NCBI GenBank assembly: GCA_027618475.1
Contig: JAQCEJ010000029.1
Span: 1 to 56,329 of the forward strand
Origin: Planctomycetota bacterium
GTDB taxonomy: Bacteria; Planctomycetota; Planctomycetia; Planctomycetales; Planctomycetaceae
Reading direction: 5' to 3'
Length of the DNA stretch: 56,329 nt
Below, in pieces: positions 1 to 7,145 of this stretch; position 1 is the first letter of the stretch, and each line of letters begins with the position of its first letter. A program made the translations under genes and the position numbers. The notes below the pieces were generated by a model that saw nothing but the letters and a program-made list of their open reading frames with translations, ran no database searches and was not told the DNA's origin.

Positions 1-6
1 AGACCT

Positions 7-177
7 TCACGGAACTAGCGCCACCAGATTCGACCGCCCCGCGCCGCCATTTTGAACCGCCGTCAACACCAGCAGAAAGACACTGAGAATGAGAATGGTC
101 GAATGACTGATCAGTTGCCTGGTGCGAACTAACGGAATGTTCTTCAGGCGAAACGAAGTTTTGCGTTGACTGGACAT
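7..177 (-). CDS. small single-TM hypothetical protein
   Basis: A 56-residue protein with a basic N-terminus followed by one hydrophobic segment (about residues 23-41, rich in I, L, V and F) and a short polar tail. The start at 177 is chosen because a GGAGAGG ribosome-binding site lies about 8 bases before it; a longer reading from 342 would run through the terminator of the gene upstream. It resembles a signal anchor or a tiny membrane protein. I do not recognise a family. It is the last minus-strand gene at the window edge and may be co-oriented with genes outside the window. Confidence 0.5.
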   Translation of the reverse strand: MSSQRKTSFRLKNIPLVRTRQLISHSTILILSVFLLVLTAVQNGGAGRSNLVALVP

Positions 178-273
178 AGATTTTCCTCTCCCACAAGAGT
201 AGGTCATGTTTTTCGGGATGTCCAATCGGGATTGTCGAATTACGAGATTTCGATGGAAATCGCCGTATGTCAA

Positions 274-311
274 TAAAAACCGCTTCAACATCAGGCGATG
301 CCGAAGCGGTT
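274..311 (-). terminator. Rho-independent terminator after the Bax-inhibitor gene
   Basis: Read on the minus strand, AACCGCTTC pairs perfectly with GAAGCGGTT across a 16-base loop and runs straight into TTTTTATT. It lies 28 bases past the stop of the Bax inhibitor gene, where a transcript end is expected. Confidence 0.8.
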
Positions 312-338
312 GGTGAGCACAGAAACTGTCTGAAACGA

Positions 339-1061
339 TCAATCATCCCCAAAAATGGCGACCAGACGTAAGACATACCAGAACAACGTCGAGACTGAAG
401 CGAACAAAGCCAGAGACGCCGCGACATGTTGATCGGTTCGGTAATGATGCAACACGTTCGAGGTGTCGTACAGAATATATCCCGACATCAGCGCCACCAT
501 GGCGATAGCAAAACCGCTTCCCAGCGAGAAGCCGATAAACGCCGAAGCGAGCGCTAATCCGATAGCTGCGAAACCGCATAGCCACAGGAAGCCCCCCAGG
601 AAGGAAAAGTCCTGCTTTGTCATGAACACGAACGCGGTTAAACCGCCGAAGATCGAAAGTGTAATCAAGGCGGCGGTGGGAATGGCGTCGGGTGCGCCGA
701 TCAATTGAACGTAATATAGCAAGGGGACGAAAATCACCGCTTCAACGACAACGTACAAAGCCAAACCGAGGTATTGAATCCCCTCCGAAGCGCCGCTGGA
801 GGCCCATCGACTCGCCACCATGCTCACGACCATGTAAGCGATAATGACCGCCCACCAGTTCAGCGTCACGATGTTGAGAATTCCATCGCGAACGGTTCCA
901 TTCATAAAAAAGAATGCTTCCAACCCCATAAACGCGAGAATCGCACCGAACAAATGCAGATACGTCCGGCGGATGAACGCCATGCGCTGTTCGAGTGCCG
1001 CGTCGCTTGCGAAAAAATCGTTCGCCCCAAAATCATCGACATACTGTTCGGTATAGGCCAT
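339..1061 (-). CDS. Bax inhibitor-1/YccA family membrane protein
   Basis: A 240-residue integral membrane protein of the Bax inhibitor-1 (UPF0005, TMBIM/YccA) family, with about seven hydrophobic segments after a roughly 25-residue cytosolic N-terminus. Family features are the early ...R..FIRRTYLHLFGAIL... segment and the conserved C-terminal ILYDTSN motif. In characterised members such as YetJ, a pair of Asp residues acts as a pH-sensitive calcium-leak sensor. Here the first Asp (in YDTS) is present, but the usual second Asp in the last helix appears as FASVST, so the pair looks incomplete. The start at 1061 has an AGGAG site about 9 bases upstream. The gene is single and ends in a strong terminator. 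Confidence 0.9.
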   Translation of the reverse strand: MAYTEQYVDDFGANDFFASDAALEQRMAFIRRTYLHLFGAILAFMGLEAFFFMNGTVRDGILNIVTLNWWAVIIAYMVVSMVASRWASSGASEGIQYLGLALYVVVEAVIFVPLLYYVQLIGAPDAIPTAALITLSIFGGLTAFVFMTKQDFSFLGGFLWLCGFAAIGLALASAFIGFSLGSGFAIAMVALMSGYILYDTSNVLHHYRTDQHVAASLALFASVSTLFWYVLRLVAIFGDD

Positions 1062-1279
1062 GACGGTAACTCCTGAGAAAGAGGTGGATGCCCACAATCG
1101 ACAATGCGAAATTCATCCGCAGCAACGTCTTGAGATCAACTCAATGCGATATGCCTACCGAATTCCCAAACGGGCCGCGGAACACGGCAAACGAAAGATG
1201 ATGGACATTATGTCATTGTTGCATTGTTTTTCGCAATCGCAAATTACAAAAAACAGTGTCGATCTTTGTTGATGTCCAT

Positions 1280-2188
1280 TCAAAATTCGCCGAGGACTTC
1301 TCCTCCCCGAATAGTCCCCAAAGCCTGATACAATCGTGTGTCGATGTTCTCGCTGATGAACCTCACATGTCCGTCTCCCAAGACGAAATGGGCACCCCCT
1401 TCATGTGTACTACTGAAGTCGTCAAAGTGGGCATCGGGATGATTGGGTGTATGATCTTGTGAGCCAGTCACTCGCTGGAAGGCCTCTTCCCCTTCCGCAA
1501 CACGACCAACCCACGTCGAATACCAACCCAAAGTTACATTTGTGCGGCGTTCACCGACGATCAAAGTGTTACTTGTTCCATCTGTCAAATCCTTAAGTTT
1601 AATAACGCTGTTGTGAAAAAATGCGCCGTCACCAAGACATTGTCCGCCTGAAGAGACCGGAGGTGTCCCCGGTGCATTTTCACAACCATCAATTTCAATG
1701 GTCCCGAAATCTGCGACATAGTTCGCCGTTGGAAGTTCACAGATAACCGTACCCGGGCTGCCTTCTTCTTCGATCAAGAAACGATCGGGTTGAGAATCGG
1801 AAGGGCAGCGAAACATTGAAAGCGGCGTCAATCGAAACGCATCGTTAAGTGGATTCTCGATATTGACATGAGAATTGAACAGATTATACAGATTGGCCTG
1901 GTCGACATAGGGAAGTATCATCGTTCCCCATCCGGCACCATTGCTGCCGTCGTGAGGCGTCGGTACTCCTGCCGTGACGCCGATCCAACCAGAGGGAAAC
2001 GTGAGATGGGCATCGTGATAGTTGTGCAGCGCCAGTCCGATCTGCTTTAAATTATTGCGGCATTGCGTGCGGCGCGCCGCCTCCCGCGCCTGTTGTACAG
2101 CGGGGAGCAATAAGGCGATCAACACGGCGATAATGGCGATTACCACCAACAATTCGATTAAGGTAAATCCAGTTCGACGAGGGTTCAT
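1280..2188 (-). CDS. DUF1559 prepilin-like secreted protein
   Basis: A 302-residue protein with a classic type IV/II prepilin leader: a short basic stretch, then [20 protein letters not shown] at about residues 7-26, then the conserved planctomycete continuation with [12 protein letters not shown] and [15 protein letters not shown]. The C-terminus carries the family's typical [12 protein letters not shown] segment (H-X9-DG-CTERM type). Such proteins are massively expanded in planctomycetes and are thought to be processed by a prepilin peptidase and displayed at the envelope; their precise role is unknown. The start is uncertain: codons at 2188 and 2212 are both possible and neither has a strong ribosome-binding site. 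The region to its left up to 1097 holds no gene. Confidence 0.92.
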   Translation of the reverse strand: MNPRRTGFTLIELLVVIAIIAVLIALLLPAVQQAREAARRTQCRNNLKQIGLALHNYHDAHLTFPSGWIGVTAGVPTPHDGSNGAGWGTMILPYVDQANLYNLFNSHVNIENPLNDAFRLTPLSMFRCPSDSQPDRFLIEEEGSPGTVICELPTANYVADFGTIEIDGCENAPGTPPVSSGGQCLGDGAFFHNSVIKLKDLTDGTSNTLIVGERRTNVTLGWYSTWVGRVAEGEEAFQRVTGSQDHTPNHPDAHFDDFSSTHEGGAHFVLGDGHVRFISENIDTRLYQALGTIRGGEVLGEF

Positions 2189-2365
2189 AACACACCATGT
2201 TTCTATATGCATTAAAGTAAATATGAAAATCAACGCAGAATAAAGACGTCCGTATCAGATGTGTCGGCGCAAGCGCTGACGTTACGGATCTCACGGAGAA
2301 AAACAGGAATATAAAATTCGCTGACGTGACGGCGCGCCGTTATCGGCGCAGCAACTCACTCGATG

Positions 2366-2803
2366 TCAGATGAATGGAGACATGTCGACAGGCGGACCTC
2401 GAATCGATATGGATGAGGTCGTCGCACAACGCCGCGCCGGCAGCGCGGGAAGGATCAGTTCAGCGATCTGTTCCCCGGTCAGCTCGATCGACGGGGGAAG
2501 CGTCGGTTGTGCCGCTGTCGCCATAAACTGGCAGACGACACAATGATCGCTTTCGCCGGGGAAATGAGAATGTGAATTTCCCTGGGGCCGATGCTGATGG
2601 TCTGGCGATTGGTGGTTGTGTGCATGATGACCATGACCATGATGATGATCGTGGTCATGAACGTGAGCCGATGGGGGCATCGCGGTCGACGCCGGATGCT
2701 CGTGAGCGATAAGATCATGCAACCCCGCCGGACCAACGACGGCATAAAAGCCATAGATGGCGAAAATCAGTCCGGAGAAGAATCGCGACCGCACGTACGT
2801 CAT
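2366..2803 (-). CDS. histidine-rich secreted/membrane metal-binding protein, DUF2946-like
   Basis: A 145-residue protein with an N-terminal hydrophobic segment (about residues 8-28), a strikingly His-rich stretch at about 47-83 (runs such as HDHDHHHGHGHHAHNH), then SDHCVVCQF at about 86-94, and a C-terminal SIRGPP motif near the end. The Cys-x2-Cys after the His tract and the closing RGPP resemble DUF2946-type proteins seen beside metal transport genes, but this assignment is tentative. The composition suggests zinc, copper or nickel binding outside the cytoplasm. It has its own promoter and an upstream 17-bp palindrome of the kind bound by Fur-family regulators, which supports metal control. 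There is no partner transporter next to it. Confidence 0.7.
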   Translation of the reverse strand: MTYVRSRFFSGLIFAIYGFYAVVGPAGLHDLIAHEHPASTAMPPSAHVHDHDHHHGHGHHAHNHQSPDHQHRPQGNSHSHFPGESDHCVVCQFMATAAQPTLPPSIELTGEQIAELILPALPARRCATTSSISIRGPPVDMSPFI

Positions 2804-2897
2804 GATCCGTGGAACGTTCCAGATATTGGGGTTAATCGCAGCTCGATATCAAATCTACGTCTATTCTTTGCCTGTCGTTGGAGATTTCGCTCCCTCC

Positions 2898-2926
2898 ATT
2901 ATCGAGATCGGGGAGACGATTTTCAA
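2898..2926 (-). promoter_or_regulatory. predicted sigma-70-like promoter of the His-rich gene
   Basis: On the minus strand a -35 box TTGAAA (2926-2921) is followed after exactly 17 bases by a -10 box GATAAT (2903-2898). This predicts a transcript start near 2891 and a leader of about 88 bases before the ATG at 2803. Near the ATG the leader holds a 12-base palindrome TGGAACGTTCCA (2810-2821). Confidence 0.55.
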
Positions 2927-2944
2927 GGTGGAATCTGAGTGTAT

Positions 2945-2961
2945 TTGCATAATATATGCAA
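2945..2961 (-). promoter_or_regulatory. 17-bp palindrome, candidate Fur/Zur-family operator
   Basis: TTGCATA-ATA-TATGCAA has perfect 7-base arms around a 3-base centre. It sits 18 bases upstream of the -35 box of the His-rich gene. The size, AT-rich character and TTGCA core resemble operators of the Fur superfamily (Fur, Zur, Mur, Nur), but the exact regulator cannot be told from the sequence. Confidence 0.5.
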
Positions 2962-3037
2962 TAAAGGCTGGTGAGTTCTGTTATGTAAACGACTATGATC
3001 GTGACTGGTGATTCTCAACATGATATACAGAAATGTG

Positions 3038-3613
3038 TTACGACGATTTGTCGCTTCCGGATTTCACGTGCCTTCCACTTCGCCACCGGGGAATAAATCC
3101 GGGCACGGTGTTACGATAGGCTCGATAATCGTCTCCAAATTGTTCTTCGAGAGTCTGTTCTTCACGTGGCCGCTTGATGAAGTACCAGACGGCTCCACCG
3201 ACGATTCCGCTAAACAGAGCCAATGGTGAGCCGAGAAAAATTCCCGAGGCGACTCCCTGCAGCACACCCGCCACAGCCATCGGATGGCGTATATGTCGAT
3301 AAGGTCCGAGGACGACCAGAAACATCGGACGACCGGACGTCAGCAAGGGCAGACCCGCACCACGTCGTGCGAGCGCAAACGATCCCCACAATGCCAAACC
3401 TCCGCCGATCACGAAGAGTATCAGTCCGATGACACGGCCCGTCGGACTGCCGAATTGCCACCCCTGCCAGTCGAGCCAGATTTCGACGCGCCATAACAGA
3501 CCCGGCCAGGCGACAAAATACAATCCCCAGAAGGTGAGCATCTGCAGCACCATCTTCGTTATGATGGCTCGTGTCGAACGAGCTGCCGGTTGACTTGTCG
3601 ATAACTGTGGCAT
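3038..3613 (-). CDS. isoprenylcysteine carboxyl methyltransferase-like membrane protein
   Basis: A 191-residue protein with four or five membrane segments. The hallmark of the ICMT/PEMT (NnrU-like) methyltransferase family is visible in the second half: GPYRHIRHPM near residue 102, a hydrophobic stretch, then an acidic E..FGDDYRAYRNTVPGFIPR segment near the C-terminus, which in the family forms the SAM and lipid-binding site. The substrate is unknown. The start at 3613 has no clear ribosome-binding site; a 90-bp dispersed repeat ends 10 bases or so upstream of it, so the repeat may have replaced the original leader. An internal Met at residue 21 is an alternative start. Confidence 0.8.
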   Translation of the reverse strand: MPQLSTSQPAARSTRAIITKMVLQMLTFWGLYFVAWPGLLWRVEIWLDWQGWQFGSPTGRVIGLILFVIGGGLALWGSFALARRGAGLPLLTSGRPMFLVVLGPYRHIRHPMAVAGVLQGVASGIFLGSPLALFSGIVGGAVWYFIKRPREEQTLEEQFGDDYRAYRNTVPGFIPRWRSGRHVKSGSDKSS

Positions 3614-3621
3614 GGGTGACT

Positions 3622-3711
3622 ACAAGCAGTTTCATAACCCTCTGGACGGCGGAGAATTCCGGACTATTTGGACGATTCTTCCGTCGCCAACCGGGTTATG
3701 AAACCAGTTCT
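3622..3711 (+). repeat. 90-bp palindromic dispersed repeat, copy A
   Basis: One of three copies of exactly 90 bases in this window. It begins ACAAGC, has GTTTCATAACC near the left end and its complement GGTTATGAAAC near the right end, and ends CCAGTTCT. The right 30 bases (GTCGCCAACCGGG... part) are identical in copies A, B and C, while the centre varies. It sits between the antiporter-like operon and the methyltransferase gene. Confidence 0.85.
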
Positions 3712-3745
3712 ATGGTTTCAATTGACGTCAAAATTGTGTTGTCTG

Positions 3746-5401
3746 TCACGGAGACACGATCCGCCTCAATACTCTGAGAAGTGCATCGGGCATCATGCCG
3801 ATCCCGATCGTGACGAATGCGGCCAGAATTGCCACCGACAACGCCGCTTGCCTCTTGTCCGAGGCAATCCGCCCGGCGGGAGCTTCAAAGAGTATCATTC
3901 GCAGTGGCTGCCAGAGTGTCTGCATGACTACGAATTGCGACACAATTGCTGCGAAACCCAAGATGAAAAAGCCACCATGCACCACCGGTAATCCTGAGCG
4001 CGGCTGAATCATCTGCACGCTCCATAAGCCACAGGCAATCTGCCACCGTCCCCAGAAACCGGCGGTCAACGGCAACCCACACAGGCTGAGCAATACAGCC
4101 GCGGCCAGACTTGCTGCGAGCGGCTGATGACGTAACAGGCCGCGCAAATCGTCCATGTAGGTCAACTCTCGTTCGTCGTTGAGAACGAATCGACATATGG
4201 CAGCAAATCCGATTATCGCTGTCAGATCGGCGATGATCAGGAACGGTACCACGCTTTCATTAAGCGGAAACATCAATTCGGTATTCGGAGCAAACTCCCC
4301 CATTTTTTTCTGGGCTGCGGCCAGAGCGATGCTCGTCATACACCAGCCGCTCTGCACGAGCATCAATCCCGCAAGAAATCGCCGCAAATGAATCTGCCTG
4401 CGGACGACATAACTTCCTAGCACAAATGACCAACCGGCGAGAATAATGAGTATCGTCGCCGAAGGGACGATGTGCCCCAGGGACGTTCCCACGACCACTG
4501 TTGTAACCGTGATCACAGCCGAGAGACTCTGCACGATCAACAACCACACCGACGACGAATAATCACCCGTTTCGGCGATGTCGAGTGTTTCGAGATGCAG
4601 CGGAATCGTCCAACCCGCTCCGACAATGACGAATAACAGACCGGCGATTCCCGGCAGCGAAGTCTGTTGCACTCCCGGATGAAAGTCCCGCAACTCCGAG
4701 AGCGACAGCGAAGGATTTCTCGTCCACAGAGCAAGAATCGCAAGTCCTGCGAACATGAACGCCATCGACCAGACTTCACGCCACATCAACATGACAACGG
4801 GGTCAACAGTTCGATCGGTCTCGTGAGAACGATTTCCCCAAAAATCGTTGCGAATTCGGTTCCAAAAGACATTCCATGCACCAGACGTGGTACCGAATTC
4901 CGAGGGATGTTCCGCAATCGACTCGGACGATTGTCGAAATCCGATGAGGATCGGCCAATGGCAAAGCCGTCCCGCTCCGAAAAGAACCCACAAGTTGGGT
5001 GCAGACGCGAGACTGCAAAGTCCTGCAAGCGAACAAATAACGAGAGGATTCCAGAGGCTCGAATTCTTCGATGAGATTACGGAAGGCGTTACGGATGTGG
5101 TGTCGAACGTCATCAGCACGATCAGGAATCCCGACGAGAGCACAATCGTCTGCCAGACCCGTCGCCATGTTTGCGCCGCTTCAACGGAGACATCGTCGCT
5201 TGCCGATGCCTGTTGTAGAGGAGACTTAATCAGCGACAAGTTTTCTGGCCAATGCACCGAAACACCAGCGAGCAAAATCAACATCAACGTGAATGTGCAT
5301 CCTGTTGATGTCGATGTGATCGCGAAACGACCGCATAACATCAATCCGGATCCGATCAGTAAAATCCAGATCGGCAACATATCGATGAGGTACGCGCTCA
5401 T
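3746..5401 (-). CDS. complex I NuoN-like antiporter subunit (divergent)
   Basis: A 551-residue protein with about 13-14 membrane segments. Its closest pattern is NuoN of NADH dehydrogenase: near residues 405-445 it has MDDLRGLLRHQPLAA...LSLCGLPLTAGFWGRW, matching the NuoN segment YxGLxxRxPxLA...LSLxGxPPTxGFxGK. Upstream, where NuoN has a Lys-bearing helix before PFHxWxPDxYxGAPT, this protein reads GWTIPLHLETLDIAETGDY, so the Lys and most of the motif are absent. It is the last gene of a three-gene operon and overlaps the preceding gene by ATGA. Its role as a proton pump is doubtful; membrane location is certain. Confidence 0.75.
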   Translation of the reverse strand: MSAYLIDMLPIWILLIGSGLMLCGRFAITSTSTGCTFTLMLILLAGVSVHWPENLSLIKSPLQQASASDDVSVEAAQTWRRVWQTIVLSSGFLIVLMTFDTTSVTPSVISSKNSSLWNPLVICSLAGLCSLASAPNLWVLFGAGRLCHWPILIGFRQSSESIAEHPSEFGTTSGAWNVFWNRIRNDFWGNRSHETDRTVDPVVMLMWREVWSMAFMFAGLAILALWTRNPSLSLSELRDFHPGVQQTSLPGIAGLLFVIVGAGWTIPLHLETLDIAETGDYSSSVWLLIVQSLSAVITVTTVVVGTSLGHIVPSATILIILAGWSFVLGSYVVRRQIHLRRFLAGLMLVQSGWCMTSIALAAAQKKMGEFAPNTELMFPLNESVVPFLIIADLTAIIGFAAICRFVLNDERELTYMDDLRGLLRHQPLAASLAAAVLLSLCGLPLTAGFWGRWQIACGLWSVQMIQPRSGLPVVHGGFFILGFAAIVSQFVVMQTLWQPLRMILFEAPAGRIASDKRQAALSVAILAAFVTIGIGMMPDALLRVLRRIVSP

Positions 5402-7143
5402 GGTTCTCGATCTCGCGGTACGGAATTCCCATCCAGTTGCTCGTCTTGTTCATTCCACCCGTTACTCTCCGTGACGGCGGGGGTGGAAACAGGCATTCCT
5501 GCAAGTGCGAGTTGTTCAGTCGACGGACGAAGTCGATTCAGCATCAGGGCCGGTTGCACTCCCACGAGAATCAAGCCGCCGGCGACAACCAACGCATAGG
5601 CGTAGGCCGCCCCGATGCCGATCGATGGCATCGAATCCTTACTTGTCGCTGTGATTTCGCTCGACGGGAGAACTTCATCATACGGCAATCGAGTCGCTCG
5701 CTGCCACAGTCTCCCTCCGAAGACAAGCCCCACGAGAGTCAGTAATACGATCTCCCCGGCAACGGGAGCGCCGAACAATCCCCAGAGTATCAACAATTGA
5801 CTGACAAAGCCGAGCGTTCCCGGCATGCCGCTTAACGAACCGAGGGCGACACGACCACACCATGACGGCACGGTGTTGTTCGCTGTCGGTTCCTGCAACT
5901 TTTGCCACACGAGCAGCGAAACCGACAAGCTGACATTGACGATTTGCAATAGCCCTCCCCAAAGCGCGGCGCGCTCGCCACAGATCAATGCGGCGAAACA
6001 GAGCCCTTGTTGTGCGATGAGGCCATATGAGATTGCTCCCAGAAACGACTGTTGACGAGCCATGACGGCCTGGGCATACAGAAAGCCGATCAGCCCGAGC
6101 AACCCGCTCCACCAGATGGTTGTTTCCTCCAACGGTCCGAACACCGGCAGTACGTATTGTACGAGTATGAATAGGCCGAGTTGCGATCCGACGCACATCC
6201 AGACGAAACGCAGACCGGATGACGATTGGCGCCAGAAGGAAATCCAGCGGCGGTGTAGCGGAAACATCGGCAACCAGGCCCATGCACCGACCAGACATGT
6301 CAATCCGATCGCCGGTGCCGTCTGTCGCCAGACCTGCTCGGCGACCGGATCGATGTATCGCAAGCTGACCAGATCGTGTCGCACGCGCGGCCAGACAAAT
6401 TCGGGTAGAAACGCACTCTCGCCACTCCACACTTGCATCCACGAAAACGCGTATACGATACCAATGAGCGCCAGACCACCAGCGAGAGTCCCCATACCCC
6501 ATCTCGCGACACACCGAGTCATAACATTGCGACGATCGACACCGCCGTGTGTCGCCAACAGAAACGCACTGAACCCGATCAGCATTCCCACACATGCAAT
6601 TAACCAGACGACATCCTGAGCCGAGAAGATTCCGAGCAGGCTGAAAGAACAACCGAGAAGGCAAACCGATGACACCGCGTGACTTTCGCCATATTTGGCT
6701 GGCGTGACAGGGGACAACAACGACGGAATCATCACGAGCGCCGTCATCACGACAAAACAAAGGCTCACGCCGTCGATGCCCCATGCCATGCGAACGATCG
6801 GTAACAGCGACATGGGGGAGGATAATTCGTCCTCCGCGTGTTGTTTTGCCGAGTGCTTCGGTTCGTGACGTACCGGGTCACCGATCCAGCGAAAGGCACC
6901 CTGCATCTGCACGGCGGGGATTTCCCGGATCGCGACACCGGACTGCAACAGCGACGTCGGAACGCGATACTGAATCACAAGCAGTCCCACGAACCCGGCA
7001 GTCAAGATCGCGTGTATCACCACCGCTTCCCGCAATGCCATCGCATTCGAACCTCCCCGCGAAATCAGGGCAATGGCGACCATGCCCACCAGCGGCGAGG
7101 TAATCGCAAGCAACAACAGGTACTGGTTCAACCCTTCCCACAC
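5398..7143 (-). CDS. complex I NuoM-like antiporter subunit (divergent)
   Basis: A 581-residue polytopic protein, related to NuoM. It keeps the WGIDGVSLCFVVMTALV segment near residue 120 (family: GIDGISLxFVxLTxxL) and PMFPLH in the middle. However, the family's KxPxxPLHTWLPDAHxxAP motif reads WAWLPMFPLHRRWISFWRQS, losing the helix-7 Lys and the LPDAH, and the DLKRLLAYSSxxHMG segment reads MARQQSFLGAISYGLIAQQG, losing the Asp, Lys and His. The start is taken as GTG at 7143, two bases after the stop of the gene before it; no ATG is available near the true N-terminus. It overlaps the NuoN-like gene by four bases. Confidence 0.75.
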   Translation of the reverse strand: MWEGLNQYLLLLAITSPLVGMVAIALISRGGSNAMALREAVVIHAILTAGFVGLLVIQYRVPTSLLQSGVAIREIPAVQMQGAFRWIGDPVRHEPKHSAKQHAEDELSSPMSLLPIVRMAWGIDGVSLCFVVMTALVMIPSLLSPVTPAKYGESHAVSSVCLLGCSFSLLGIFSAQDVVWLIACVGMLIGFSAFLLATHGGVDRRNVMTRCVARWGMGTLAGGLALIGIVYAFSWMQVWSGESAFLPEFVWPRVRHDLVSLRYIDPVAEQVWRQTAPAIGLTCLVGAWAWLPMFPLHRRWISFWRQSSSGLRFVWMCVGSQLGLFILVQYVLPVFGPLEETTIWWSGLLGLIGFLYAQAVMARQQSFLGAISYGLIAQQGLCFAALICGERAALWGGLLQIVNVSLSVSLLVWQKLQEPTANNTVPSWCGRVALGSLSGMPGTLGFVSQLLILWGLFGAPVAGEIVLLTLVGLVFGGRLWQRATRLPYDEVLPSSEITATSKDSMPSIGIGAAYAYALVVAGGLILVGVQPALMLNRLRPSTEQLALAGMPVSTPAVTESNGWNEQDEQLDGNSVPRDREP

Positions 7144-7145
7144 GG

